A DNA stretch of 64,000 bases from Pseudocercospora fijiensis CIRAD86 (GCF_000340215.1 NW_006921550.1:496001-560000), one strand, 5' to 3'. Numbered from the stretch's first letter, positions 44,926 through 55,743 are shown. The notes: generated by a model not told the origin, from the sequence alone. A program made the numbers and translations.

Positions 44926-47900
44926 ATGGCGAAAGATACGGAGAGAAAGAGGAAGTTGGAGGAGCAGACGGAGCACACACCGAAGAGGTTGAAGCAATCG
45001 CAGGCGGACTCGGCGAAGAAGACGAATAGTAGAGGCAATGCAAGTCCGCAGGTTCAGGTACCGAGACATGATGGTTCAAAGAAAGTCACAAAAGGCTCTA
45101 CATCTTCGAAGAAAGGAGCGCCCGCCGATGCGCATGATTCTCCTGGCCCAAATGCTGCTGTCAAGCAAGCAACCCCAAATTCGAGAAAGAGCGACATGGG
45201 TGTAGCAGAGCAAGAGAGTGACCCATCCTCCAACGCGGCTCCCGTGGAGAACCGAAATGTCAAAGTGGTGGAAAGAAAGAACAAGAAAGAAAGGAGGAGA
45301 GAATCGGTGCAGGCGAGCGAGGACATTTCAATCGTGTCAAACGCAGACGAGGATACATCTATGGTCGATTCTGTAACGCCAAAAGCCAATGCGAAGTTGT
45401 CGAAGAAAGTAGAGGAAGGCGTTGAAGCAGATGCAGGCGCATCGACGAGATTCAGATCGAAAGAAGACAAGAAGCAACGATTACGCGACAAGAAGGCTAG
45501 GCGGAAGGCAGAGCGAGAGGTTAAGGCCGGTATCAAAGAGGATGAGCAGCTGTCTGCACCCAATGAACATGGCTGGTGGCTCTCTCCGCCCTCGGCAGGA
45601 CGCTATATCAGCCACGATCCCATTTTCGTTACAGACGAGAATGGTGACGAGTGTTTGATTGCAGCAACCATCCGAGAAGTGCAACTCCTGCATCTTGACA
45701 ACTCATTGGTCTCGCGTACACACATCGTCCCTGACGGCAGAGCTGTGCAATGCTTCTCGCTGAGCGCCAAGTACGCTGACCATGTGGATATTGCCTACGA
45801 CAATGGAGCGAAGATTCAATGGAACTGGACTACTGGCGTAACCTCTGACTCAACGTACCCCGGACAAGAGGCTGTCATAGCCAGCACTACAGCACAGGTC
45901 TTAGATGGCGTACCCGAATCATTTTATATCAGCCATGCACAGGGCAGCTACAACATCAATGGTGGACGGAAGCTGCTTTATTCCACATATCGCCCGATTC
46001 GAAGTATCCAGGTGACGCAGAACGCATCCTTCATCATCTGCTTTGGCACCACCGCCCTCATTCTTGGCAGGAGGAAGGAGCAGACAGACACATACGTCTG
46101 GCTGGAGATGCCAATGACGGTTCCGCCTCAGTGTGTGGATGCTAAAGCAATTCTCACAACGTCAAAGAAGAATAAAGTGCAGCCAGCGGAATTGGTGTTT
46201 GCAGTCGGCAATGCAGATGGCAAGATTCACGTCTACTCAGACCTTGCCTCTCTCTTCGGCAAGCCTCACACTGCGGCATTGCCTGCGCCTCGAATCCTGC
46301 ATTGGCATCGGGAGGCAGTATCCACAGTCAAATTTTCGCGAGATGGCAACTACCTCATATCAGGTGGCAAAGAGTCCGTCATGGTGATCTGGCAACTCGA
46401 AACAGGTCACAAGCAGTTCGTGCCCCATCTTACTGCCGAGGTCGAGCGAATTGTTGTTTCGCCGGATGGTACTCGCTACGCCGTGCAGATGGGTGACAAC
46501 TCCATCATGGTCTTGAGCACCACCGAGCTGAAACCTGTGGCCAACTTTGCGGGCCTGCAGCTTCCGGTTCAGACCGAAACTGGCCTGGTAGATGGCGTTC
46601 AGATGCCAGTCACAGCTGCTGTTCTTCACCCTAGCGATCCCACTCAGCTGCTCTTGACTGTGCCATCAACCCAGCCAAAGAACGCACGAGATATAAGTAC
46701 GCGACCTTTCCTGCAAACCTTTGATGTACGCGATTCTCGCCACATCAGCCGACAAGCCCTGTCGCGAAACAACGTGACTGATTTCAACCTTGGACCTGAA
46801 GGTACGCCAATCATGCCTCCAGATGTATCGCACCTCGCTGTAAGCGCCGATGGCCAATGGCTTGCAACCATCGACGAGTGGATTATCCCCGGAAGCGACC
46901 TAGAGCATGCTGTGGCGAAGACTACTGCACTTGGACCCCATGATATCATGGAGCTGAAGGAGCAACAGGCGAAGAGGCGCGAAGTCTATCTCAAGTTCTG
47001 GAAATGGAACGCCAATCAAGAAATGTGGACGTTGAGTACAAGAGTCGACGGGCCACATGACCGTGCGGCGAATGCTGATCTTGGCGCGGGTGCTGGGAGC
47101 GTCCTGCAATTGAAGTCCGACCCGGTCTCAAATAGCTTCGCGACTGTCGGCCAAGATGGCGCTGTCAAGTTATGGAAACCCCGAATCAGAATGAGGCATG
47201 GCGTGCCTGTAAAGGAAGAGGATGGATCTGACTTTGTCGAATGGGCCTGCAAAAAGACCGTTGCACTGCCAGTCACTGCAGAGGTTGATGATGACCCGGC
47301 CGATTCTGCAGTCGAAATGTCAGATGGACCAGAGGACGCGCCAAAGACCTTGGCGACTGTCGTCACGTCCTTCCCCTCGAGAACACTTTCAGTCGTGGAT
47401 GCTGGCTTAGCCTTTTCTCCCGATGGCTCCACGATCGCCTGCAGCACAAGAACTACCGACGAGCCAATGCACCCTCTCGTCCACTTTCTCGACGCAACGA
47501 CTGGCGCCATCACTGCCACAAAGTCCGGCATCGTGCCTTCAGACCAAGAAGTGAAAGACCTGGGCTTCCTCGACCGCTACCTCATCGTCCTAAACTACAG
47601 TTCCATCCGTGTCTGGAACCTAGTCGACGATAGCCAACACTATACAATCGCCCTGCAAGGCCACGCTGAAGATCAACAAGAAGCCAAGCTAGCCATCAAC
47701 CAAACAGACGGCACCTTCGCCGTCGTCTCATCGATTTTAAATGAAGAAGACAACTCCGAAATACTCCCACAAATCGCCGTGTATCGTCCCAAACACACCG
47801 ATGCCCTTTTCGAAGCAGCTCTCGAATGCGTGCCTAGCGCTCTTCTAGCCGGGAACAATGTCAGAGGTTACACCATCCTCTTCGAAGACGGCACGATTCG

Positions 47901-48234
47901 ATCACTTAGCAGTGCTGTACCTACCACTCGTCGTTTATCCCTTGCACTCGACGCAGCAGAGGAAAACGCCATCGAAGAAGGCGATACCACGGCTACAACA
48001 TCCGCACTATCCCTTCTCCAAGAAGACACAAACGCAGAAGAAATTCAATCTGCCACCGCACAACTCACACTCGGAGGTGAACCTGAAGACGACAGAAGTG
48101 TCGTACGACCAGAGCAATTATCGAGCATTTTCGATGTCGGAGGAATCCCCCCTGTGCGGGATATCTTTCATGCTGTTGTTGGACTTTATGCTAGGAAGCC
48201 TCGAAAATTGGCAATGGAGATGGAGTTGGCTTAG
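44926..48234 (+). CDS. UTP17: U3 snoRNP t-UTP subunit Utp17/Nan1 (WDR75-like)
   Basis: This is an intronless frame of 1102 codons. The first about 205 residues are Lys/Glu/Ser-rich with basic nuclear-type clusters (KKNKKERRRES, KEDKKQRLRDKKARRK). WD40 repeats follow, including HWHREAVSTVKFSRDGNYLISGG, a conserved VIWQLETGHKQFVPHL segment, SPDGTRYAVQMGDNSI, and a second propeller (FATVGQDGAVKLWKP, FSPDGSTIACS). The C-terminus contains a short helical region ending ARKPRKLAMEMELA. WDR75/Utp17 is part of the t-UTP (UTP-A) complex in the nucleolus, needed for pre-18S rRNA transcription and early small-subunit processome assembly. The family assignment rests on the order of motifs and the IWQ..TG.KQFVP block. 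Confidence 0.82.
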   Translation: MAKDTERKRKLEEQTEHTPKRLKQSQADSAKKTNSRGNASPQVQVPRHDGSKKVTKGSTSSKKGAPADAHDSPGPNAAVKQATPNSRKSDMGVAEQESDPSSNAAPVENRNVKVVERKNKKERRRESVQASEDISIVSNADEDTSMVDSVTPKANAKLSKKVEEGVEADAGASTRFRSKEDKKQRLRDKKARRKAEREVKAGIKEDEQLSAPNEHGWWLSPPSAGRYISHDPIFVTDENGDECLIAATIREVQLLHLDNSLVSRTHIVPDGRAVQCFSLSAKYADHVDIAYDNGAKIQWNWTTGVTSDSTYPGQEAVIASTTAQVLDGVPESFYISHAQGSYNINGGRKLLYSTYRPIRSIQVTQNASFIICFGTTALILGRRKEQTDTYVWLEMPMTVPPQCVDAKAILTTSKKNKVQPAELVFAVGNADGKIHVYSDLASLFGKPHTAALPAPRILHWHREAVSTVKFSRDGNYLISGGKESVMVIWQLETGHKQFVPHLTAEVERIVVSPDGTRYAVQMGDNSIMVLSTTELKPVANFAGLQLPVQTETGLVDGVQMPVTAAVLHPSDPTQLLLTVPSTQPKNARDISTRPFLQTFDVRDSRHISRQALSRNNVTDFNLGPEGTPIMPPDVSHLAVSADGQWLATIDEWIIPGSDLEHAVAKTTALGPHDIMELKEQQAKRREVYLKFWKWNANQEMWTLSTRVDGPHDRAANADLGAGAGSVLQLKSDPVSNSFATVGQDGAVKLWKPRIRMRHGVPVKEEDGSDFVEWACKKTVALPVTAEVDDDPADSAVEMSDGPEDAPKTLATVVTSFPSRTLSVVDAGLAFSPDGSTIACSTRTTDEPMHPLVHFLDATTGAITATKSGIVPSDQEVKDLGFLDRYLIVLNYSSIRVWNLVDDSQHYTIALQGHAEDQQEAKLAINQTDGTFAVVSSILNEEDNSEILPQIAVYRPKHTDALFEAALECVPSALLAGNNVRGYTILFEDGTIRSLSSAVPTTRRLSLALDAAEENAIEEGDTTATTSALSLLQEDTNAEEIQSATAQLTLGGEPEDDRSVVRPEQLSSIFDVGGIPPVRDIFHAVVGLYARKPRKLAMEMELA

Positions 48235-48878
48235 GTGTATGAAAAGCATGTATATACGTCTATACGTTTCTTACCCCGTTCGTGTACTTGTTCAGACCAG
48301 CTAGCCTGCACGCCAGGAGTTTCTTTGGCGCCGGTAATGGCAGGAAAGTCCATGTCTCTCCCATCAAGTACCCGCTTCCCCGCCCGCCATTCGCTTCATG
48401 AAGATCAAACACGATTCAAATAACGTGTGCAAGGCGGATTTCGTGACTCCAGCTCCTGGTTAGTGCCGGCTCTCGGCGAATACGATTTTCCGTTTTCCTT
48501 TACGAGCGAATCAAAGAAGCCTCTAGCGAAAAGGTGGAAACACGAAATCCTCCTTGCACACGTTACGTGCCCAGCTAGCTAGAAGACGAACAACCGCTTT
48601 CCACTACCTTATGCGAACCAGAGGGTAGGTGGAAGATAGCCTCAAAGGCCTCGGAATGAATACTTCTTCTTCAAGCCTTCTGTCCGATAGTATTCGAACA
48701 CACTAATCTTACAATTCCTCCTCGGAAAAACCCTAGGTATACAGCAGCAGCAACTCATATCATACAACATCATACCGGTGTTCGAAGGCATGATTGTTTC
48801 AAAAGAATCAACATTACAAGTTGTTGGATGATCGTACCGTATCAATTCCGTCTTCCACTCCGATCAATCAATCAATCA
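48235..48878. other. Convergent intergenic region between UTP17 and the lipase
   Basis: No gene was found. The region contains a strong inverted repeat (listed separately at 48421-48565). Confidence 0.45.
48421..48565. repeat. Inverted repeat with 25-bp arms
   Basis: The arms at 48421-48445 and 48541-48565 are reverse complements with one mismatch, separated by 95 bp. Flanks show weaker continuing similarity. It lies in the 3' gap between two converging genes, so it may be a fold-back terminator or 3'-UTR structure, or a small fold-back transposon. No target-site duplication was established. Confidence 0.8.
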
Positions 48879-51800
48879 TTAGAATTTCTGTCCCTCCTTC
48901 ATCCCAAGATCCAAAGCTTCTTGTGCTGTTATAAATGTTTCTAGAGGAGGCCGTGGAGTACTAGTAGTGTTCGTGTTTTCCGCCATCGTTGTCGCATCAC
49001 CAAAGTCTCCTTTCACTGGTGAGCGCTCGAAGCTCAGATTTCCGATAGTGGGTGCTGGTGCCGCTGCTGGAGGGTCGATTTGTAGCTTCTCTTTGGGCGA
49101 CGAAGAGGCAGCAGGAGAGAATTTGCTAAGGGGAAGGACTCCGAACTCGGGTCGCATTCCGGAGTTGTTGCAAGCAACGCTTGCGGCAGATACCGCCTGG
49201 TTGTCATATGATGTCCCTTCCGAACTCCCGCTCGTCTCTGCACTCGCTGATCTCGCCCTTACTCCAGCTAATGCCGCTGCTGCACCGGCTGGTAGCGAAG
49301 GTGCGTTGCCATAGCTGCTGAGATTCTCGTTGCTCCTCGAGAATTTGCTCGTTGGCACTGCCACTGGCTTTCTCTTCGTTGACGATATAGTGTTGTCATC
49401 AGGACCACTAATGCTTCCGTCGCTCCCCTTCAGATTGTCCCGAGATCTTCCCTGAGCCAGACTCTTCGCTGGAAGTATAGGGTGCGCTTCCTTCTCCAAT
49501 TTGGGAGGGTCTTTTGGTGGCGGCGTTGGTGGTGGACCGCTCGAGCTCGGCCTGACCGGCGGCGCGGGGCGTGAAAGAATATTCCCGGTTGGCTGAGTGG
49601 TGTTGTTGGTCTGCGGAAAATCACGGTTAGCGTTGTTATGTGAGAAGTGCACCACCTCCTTTTCATCATCAATGGGAGATGCTGTCGAATTTGTTGAGAC
49701 GGATCTGGCCGCGGCATGCTGAGCAGCTACCACAGCAGCGGCTGTTGCAGCAGGTGATGTCACTGCCGTGCCTGGCAGAGCTTGGGCATCAGATGAAAGT
49801 GAAGTCTCGCTCTTACTTGAGCCATTGGCTGCAACAGAGGCTGCCGCTTCGGCATCAGACCCTGGGGGTTTGCTGCCAACAGGCGCAACTCTCGCGTCGT
49901 ACACAACATGCCTCATCTTGAAGGGTGCCGGCTTCGATGCGTCAAGCGGTTGACTCTGCTCATCCACTGTCTGCCCTGTGACATCCGCCGATGCTCGATT
50001 GTCGTACACAGGATTGCGTATCTTGAATGGAGCCGGCCGAGAAGCACTGCTCGTTTCTGGAAATGCTTGTGTAGGCATTCCGTCCGCACCTAGTTGACCT
50101 AGCCTTGAATCTCGATATTCGACTCTGCCTTGTCGGTGTTTCGCGGTGGTCGTTGCAATCGGATCCTGCTGCTCGGATGGGCTCAATGGACCGACTGGAT
50201 TTTCTTCGGGGCTTTTCAAGTGAGAGACACGAACATTTTCCGGGAGCATTGACACCGGACGAGACGAGGCGGAAGAAGAATTTCCGTCCTGCACATTACC
50301 AGTTTCATGGAAAGCAGCTGGTGACACTTCCAGGGTCGGGATCATATCGGTTTCAGACCCTGATCGATGCTCGTCCGGGGATGCTGTGGAGCCCGGATCC
50401 CGCTTTGCGCCATTCGTGCCGCCAGCGCCAGATGTTCCTGGCAGATCGCTTGGAAGCTCCATGGGAGATACGCCGAGGATGCGCGCGGCCTTCAACCTAG
50501 ACGATTCCGTGCTTCTGGTAGACGCCCGATCGCTTCCGTCGACCGATTCTAGAGTCATGGTGGAAGCATTTGGACTTGGCGATCTCTTGTTGGCGGCTGC
50601 TTTGCCAATATTCTTGAGCTTGAATGGATATGCGACGACGCCATTGTGAGGTCGGCTGTTCTCAGGATTCAAGAATGTGTGATCGCTGCCAGGCACTTTC
50701 ACGGCTTCCTTGCCTGTTGACGAGGCTTCCGACATGGTTGGCGCTGTAGATCCACGGTCCGCGCCAGGCGCTGTTACAGTCGGCGATGGCGGGATTTCAG
50801 AGGCAGGCGGCACAGCTCCTACCACGCTCACTGGTCTTGCTCCAGAATTCAACATCCCCGACGCTGCACTAGAACGCCGACTCAAATCGAAAAACCCTCT
50901 GCGACCACCAAACATTGGTGAATCACCTCCTTGCGGTGATATGGGCGAGACTGCCGAAGATCTGTCGGCAGAAGCCTGTCCGGCATCCTGGACCTGGCGA
51001 TAAGAACTTCTTGGCCTTGCTGGCTCGTCACGATCCTTTCTGCTCCAAGGCGTCGACAATATGCTCGCACTTGATCTTCTCCGTCCGTTCTTCGTGTCGG
51101 CATCCATCTCGTGATCAGGCACCGTAAGTGTGGCAGGTGATGGTGATGATGCTCGGTTGCTTCCGGCAATCGACTGGTTTCGTGGAGTGAGCATGCTGCT
51201 ATCGGTTCGTGCGAATCCAGCTGCCGCAAGGACATCGTTGGCTTCGTTTCCCCCATTTTCTGCCTTCTCTCTTTCTTCGACCGCCTTCTCCTCTCGATGT
51301 ATTGTGCTTTCGTCGTGAGAGCTGCCCCATCCACTCCACATTGCCAGACCCCATGACTTGCCCTTCTTCTTTTGCTCTGGCGCAACACCAGCTTGCCTCC
51401 TGTTGATAAGTGCTGTAGGAGGTGGATTCTCGCCTGCTTGCACCCTATCCCAATCTTTCTGCTCCTTTATCTTCTTTTTGACAATCTTCTTGTATTCACT
51501 GGCAAACTTTTGCTCGTTCTCTGCTCTTTTAGCTAGCCATTTTCGTACTGGTCCTGGTTTGATGGCACCAATAGTGTTGGGATCCAGGTGTAGACACTTG
51601 ATATCCGATTGACGCGGCAGAGGAAAAATGGTGCCGTGGCGATTGACTCGTTGTCGGATCATGTGGTCCTTGAATGGAGGTAATTCATCGCCTGCTTTAC
51701 CAACGGCTCCCGTGGAGGTCAGCTTGAACTGTGTCGAGGTAACACCTTCATCACCAATGCTACCAAATGACGCAGTGTTACCATTCTGCTCCTTGAACTC

Positions 51801-53333
51801 ATCCGCATCCTCACCTTCGCTGATCACAGAAATTGCATCATCGTCGAGAATTTCGATGGATTTATGCTGAGCCCGTGCCAATGCCCAGGCGCCGAATTGT
51901 GCTACTGCTCGGTACATATATTTGGCCGGCCGGGTGAAAGAGAGCGTATGTGGTACGTGGCAGAGATCTTCCCACACTTGTAATTGCACATCTGTAGGCG
52001 GGTATAAGTTCAGAACGCTTCGGTCGGGGTCGTATACGTCCAGAATGACATGGCTGGGAGGATATGCCGTGGGGTTTGCTGCCTTGTGGGCCAGATAGAT
52101 CTGCTCGTCTCTCAGGAGCTCTGCGCCTCCGACTTGAATCAGCATCGGAGGCAAGCCTCCCAACGAAGGCTGCTGTACCGCTGACACTAACGGATGTGTC
52201 AAGAGATCATTTCTCGCGTACATCTGGATCTGCTCTCGAATGATCACAAGCTTGTCATCAATAGCGAGCTCGAGGCGAAGCGAGCTGCCGGGTATAGCTG
52301 GAATTGGCTCGGCCTTCTTCCTGTCCTCTTTTGCTAGATCGCGAAGATTGTCTCTGCTGGGCCTTGTGGTGACAGACATTGATTCAATGTCTGCAGGTAG
52401 CTCGACCACGTCAAATGGCTGCTCGACTGGCTGCGTGAATTTGCGCTCCGCTTTCTTCGGCTCTTCATCGCTGACCGGAGGAGGTGGCCACGCCATGCTT
52501 GGTTTGTGGTGAAAGCCACAAGGTGGAATATAATCCCCTACACCATCGCCAGATGTGCTTGGAAATGAATGGGTGAGATCGACCCAAGGCGACAAGAGTA
52601 TAGTGCCTGCGGGAAGCGGGCAGCCTTGATCTCGAAGGGTGACTAGCATAGCAAGGACCATGCCGCCTCCAGCACTGTCTCCCGCGATCAAGACCTGATT
52701 TGGCTCGAAGTGCTCCAGCAAATAGAAATAGGTAGCGATGCAGTCATGCAGGCCACAAGGGAAAGGAAATTGTGGTGCCAATCTGTATCGTGGAGCAAGC
52801 ACGCGTGCCTTCAGTTTCCGAGCATGTCGCTGCATTTGGTATCGGTGCTCGTCCACAGAGCCAAAGTAATATGCTCCGCCATGCACGTAGAGAATGACTC
52901 GGTCGCATCTCGTGCCTGCCCGTTTCCTCTCATTATGATGCTTCTTCATCTCAATCCATTCTGCATGGAGCGGACTCTCAGGTCGGCGCCACTGCCACCA
53001 CTTCTCGCCTCCGACTTTCTCGATTCCTTGAGGACCGAGTTGTTTCTGCAAGACATTGGCACTTCGAGTGAGGAACTGAGGCGGGATTTCCACATCCTGC
53101 GTTCTCACCCAGGTTGGAACGGGCACCGATTGCGCTGTGAAGGCCTGCAGGTCTTCTATGGTGTGCTTGGAGCTGTAGTCGAGGAATTGGCGAATCAATC
53201 GCAGACCCTCATGGTAGGAGATGTGGGCGGTCGGCTTCTGCTTGAGGGGTTTGCGATTGAGGTAGTGAGAGAAGTAGGTCTCGATGAGCGACGGCGTGAC
53301 TGCGGACGCGACGGTGAGGGTGTTGAAAGGCAT
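48879..53333 (-). CDS. Hormone-sensitive-lipase-family alpha/beta hydrolase with a very long disordered tail
   Basis: This is an intronless frame of 1484 codons. The N-terminal about 490 residues form an alpha/beta-hydrolase fold-3 (HSL) domain: oxyanion HGG at 151-153, nucleophile Ser220 in GDSAGG, LSPWVDL at 247-253, an acid candidate near GGAELLRDE (405-410), and His459 in DLCHVPHTL. An extra low-complexity insert (about 283-345) sits before the acid residue. The remaining about 1000 residues are Ser/Pro/Ala-rich and probably disordered, with three spaced APFK[ILM][KR]-type motifs and a basic region (KKIVKKKIKEQKDWDR). The catalytic part should hydrolyse esters such as acylglycerols or steryl esters; the tail may localise or regulate it. 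The promoter side faces TSR2. Confidence 0.85.
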   Translation of the reverse strand: MPFNTLTVASAVTPSLIETYFSHYLNRKPLKQKPTAHISYHEGLRLIRQFLDYSSKHTIEDLQAFTAQSVPVPTWVRTQDVEIPPQFLTRSANVLQKQLGPQGIEKVGGEKWWQWRRPESPLHAEWIEMKKHHNERKRAGTRCDRVILYVHGGAYYFGSVDEHRYQMQRHARKLKARVLAPRYRLAPQFPFPCGLHDCIATYFYLLEHFEPNQVLIAGDSAGGGMVLAMLVTLRDQGCPLPAGTILLSPWVDLTHSFPSTSGDGVGDYIPPCGFHHKPSMAWPPPPVSDEEPKKAERKFTQPVEQPFDVVELPADIESMSVTTRPSRDNLRDLAKEDRKKAEPIPAIPGSSLRLELAIDDKLVIIREQIQMYARNDLLTHPLVSAVQQPSLGGLPPMLIQVGGAELLRDEQIYLAHKAANPTAYPPSHVILDVYDPDRSVLNLYPPTDVQLQVWEDLCHVPHTLSFTRPAKYMYRAVAQFGAWALARAQHKSIEILDDDAISVISEGEDADEFKEQNGNTASFGSIGDEGVTSTQFKLTSTGAVGKAGDELPPFKDHMIRQRVNRHGTIFPLPRQSDIKCLHLDPNTIGAIKPGPVRKWLAKRAENEQKFASEYKKIVKKKIKEQKDWDRVQAGENPPPTALINRRQAGVAPEQKKKGKSWGLAMWSGWGSSHDESTIHREEKAVEEREKAENGGNEANDVLAAAGFARTDSSMLTPRNQSIAGSNRASSPSPATLTVPDHEMDADTKNGRRRSSASILSTPWSRKDRDEPARPRSSYRQVQDAGQASADRSSAVSPISPQGGDSPMFGGRRGFFDLSRRSSAASGMLNSGARPVSVVGAVPPASEIPPSPTVTAPGADRGSTAPTMSEASSTGKEAVKVPGSDHTFLNPENSRPHNGVVAYPFKLKNIGKAAANKRSPSPNASTMTLESVDGSDRASTRSTESSRLKAARILGVSPMELPSDLPGTSGAGGTNGAKRDPGSTASPDEHRSGSETDMIPTLEVSPAAFHETGNVQDGNSSSASSRPVSMLPENVRVSHLKSPEENPVGPLSPSEQQDPIATTTAKHRQGRVEYRDSRLGQLGADGMPTQAFPETSSASRPAPFKIRNPVYDNRASADVTGQTVDEQSQPLDASKPAPFKMRHVVYDARVAPVGSKPPGSDAEAAASVAANGSSKSETSLSSDAQALPGTAVTSPAATAAAVVAAQHAAARSVSTNSTASPIDDEKEVVHFSHNNANRDFPQTNNTTQPTGNILSRPAPPVRPSSSGPPPTPPPKDPPKLEKEAHPILPAKSLAQGRSRDNLKGSDGSISGPDDNTISSTKRKPVAVPTSKFSRSNENLSSYGNAPSLPAGAAAALAGVRARSASAETSGSSEGTSYDNQAVSAASVACNNSGMRPEFGVLPLSKFSPAASSSPKEKLQIDPPAAAPAPTIGNLSFERSPVKGDFGDATTMAENTNTTSTPRPPLETFITAQEALDLGMKEGQKF

Positions 53334-54155
53334 CGTCGGTGAGGGCGGAGTGGCAGCCCGCTATGCTGGTGTCCAACGAGTTCCGATGCCTATGCCTATG
53401 CCTATGCCTATGCCGTCAATGCCGCCATCGTGGCGAGAGTATTGGGGCGTGGACGTGGTTCGGATCAATCGGACACATAGCAACACTTGATGCAGTCTAT
53501 TCAAATCTTCGCCCAATATCGTAACCCAAGCACGTAGGTAGTGAGAGGAGGGGAATGACTCCAGAAGCCGAAGCAGTCGTTGCCCAACGCTGTGCACAAC
53601 GAGTCAGTCAGGCCTGGAGGTTGGCCGTGTCAGATATCCAGGATATTCTAGTGTCCCTCCTGAGACGCTGGGCTTCAACACAGAAACAATCGCCGGGTTG
53701 TGAAAAGGAGCGCCAGACTTTCACACAAGTCGAACTTAGGCACGAGCGCGTCATGTCATCACAGCACACTGAGCACAGGCACATCTGGAACGGAACGATA
53801 TGCACCCCAGACTGCTCTCCCTGCAAAGTGAGATGCCTAACTGTCCTGGCGGCACCAGGGGGAATGATGCGAGAATAGCCTTGGCATGCAGTGGCTTTGG
53901 CGTCCAAAAAATTGTTTGCCTTGGTCTCGGTGATTGATCGGTCCAACGGCCAACGACATCCACATCTCTACCACTGCTTCCCTACATGTTTGCATTGCCA
54001 TACAGCAGCCCTGAGGCAATCTCCACCTCGAGTAACTTGTGACCGCACTCCCGATCCGCACCGCTCGAAAGCAGCGCGACTCGAGAAACTCTGGCTAGAC
54101 TGCAACGCCAATACCCATTCAAGCCACACATCAATACCTCAAGCACATCGCAAAT
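53334..54155. promoter_or_regulatory. Divergent region between lipase and TSR2
   Basis: This 822-bp gap separates two start codons on opposite strands. It contains the hexamer microsatellite at 53386-53414. No gene or named motif was identified. Confidence 0.4.
53386..53414. repeat. ATGCCT hexanucleotide microsatellite
   Basis: The unit atgcct is repeated 4.8 times in 29 bp, within the 5' region of the lipase gene about 50 bp upstream of its start codon. It may be length-variable between strains. Confidence 0.9.
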
Positions 54156-54797
54156 ATGGCCGCGCCTGCACAAAATGGCCCTGTGCCCGCGGGCGCCCCT
54201 GCAAAAGCGACAGAAGCGCAACTCATCACTGCCTTTGACAACTCAATATGGTATCTACTTGACCTATGGCAACCGCTATCCATCGCAGTGGATAATGGCT
54301 GGGGCGGAGGGAATTCTTCAGACAAGCGCGACTGGTTCGCCGGCGCAGTTTCCGATTTCTTGAATCAACCGCAGTATATCAATCCTGCTCCGGGTGCTGT
54401 GCTCACCTTCGCCGACATGCAAGAAGATCTCGAAGTTTTCCTCCTACAAATCATGCAGGACGAGTTTGACTGCAACATCGAAGACGAATCGGAAGTGGAG
54501 CTTGCGAACGGCATCCTCAGAGTGCGAAAAGCCATGACTGAGACCTTAAGCACGGCTGCGGCGGACGAGGTGAAACAGAGATGGGAGAATCGAGGAAGCA
54601 AAAAGCATGAAAAGATTGTGGTTCAGGAAACGAACCAGGAAGTTGGCGACGACGAAGAGTGGGATGGTTTTGATGAGGACGAGGATATGGACGAGGCGCC
54701 ACAGCTCCTGCAAGCGCCTGCACAGCCGCGAGAAAAGCCTATACCTGAGGTTGACGAGGACGGATTCACAAAAGTCCCGAGCAAGAAAAAGAGATGA
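54156..54797 (+). CDS. TSR2: Pre-rRNA-processing protein Tsr2
   Basis: This is an intronless frame of 213 codons from ATG 54156. The conserved N-terminal domain (about 25-130) includes WYLLDLWQPLSIAVDNGWGGG, the WGG signature of the family, and a helical QEDLEVFLLQIMQDEFDCNIED segment. The C-terminal half is very acidic (EEWDGFDEDEDMDEAP), then EVDEDGFTKVPSKKKR, matching the acidic tail and the DGFxxV end of Tsr2. In yeast Tsr2 is the chaperone that carries ribosomal protein S26 to the pre-40S particle. It starts about 0.8 kb from the divergent lipase gene. Confidence 0.9.
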   Translation: MAAPAQNGPVPAGAPAKATEAQLITAFDNSIWYLLDLWQPLSIAVDNGWGGGNSSDKRDWFAGAVSDFLNQPQYINPAPGAVLTFADMQEDLEVFLLQIMQDEFDCNIEDESEVELANGILRVRKAMTETLSTAAADEVKQRWENRGSKKHEKIVVQETNQEVGDDEEWDGFDEDEDMDEAPQLLQAPAQPREKPIPEVDEDGFTKVPSKKKR

Positions 54798-55743
54798 GAT
54801 GGGTCATGTGGAAGTAATTGAGGGAAAGATACATCTTCGAGCTGAGCAGCGGCAGATTCGGCGCCGCACAGCGCAGTAGTCGATGGGAATCTTCGACCGC
54901 CATTTCAGACACCAGGCGCCATTGGTGCTCGGCTCATACTCAGGCATAGACACCCGATATTGCAGCGCGCGTCCTTTGTCCGAACTTCGAAGAGACAGGA
55001 CGAGCCGATCGCCAGAACCCACTAAGAACCTTCGCCGTCCTCACATGCAGTAGGCAAATCTTAGTCGAGGAGCATACGATAAAGATAGGCCAGAGTGATC
55101 TCTCGCTCAGATGCAATAGGGAAAACGACTTGACGACGCCTCTACTACATTTGATCCAAGTGGTGGCAAATGTGCAACCCAAGCCTTATGAATTTCTCTC
55201 CGTGTACGACTAGCGACTGGCCGAATTTCGTTATATCAGCCTTGTACGTGTGTTTCCCGACATTAATGCCGCTGCACATCTCTGCTACCATGCTCAACAA
55301 GATGGTCAGTTCCTGCGCACGTACTTCTTCCCATCGACCACGTCGGCGTGACGTCGCACAGCAACAAATATTTCCAAACGCACGGTACCTGATCAGCGGC
55401 TATTGCGGAGTTATTGAGCCTCCGCAAAATCCTGTCCTCAAATGTTGTTCACCTCATTGGCCGCTCGTGGCACGTTTGCTCGTCCAACCTTCCATTTTCA
55501 CTTTTTTGTGGGGTAGACCTCTGCTCTCGGGGAAGAGGAAGGCGAGAGGTGAAGCCGCGGACGATGAGGCTGGACGCATGCTACGCCATCGAGCGCTTCG
55601 AGGAGTATTAAGATCGCCAATAGTCAAGGGTCACTGAACATCATATTGACCTGGGGCGTTGCCATCTTGTGCGACTGCTTTTCTTCTCCCATTCCTCTCT
55701 CATTGTGATACCCTGTACTATCTACCATTCTCATTCAGTCAAG
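54798..55743. other. Intergenic region upstream of flavocytochrome b2
   Basis: About 0.95 kb has no recognised gene. Open frames are short, and no repeat or RNA gene was seen. Confidence 0.45.
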
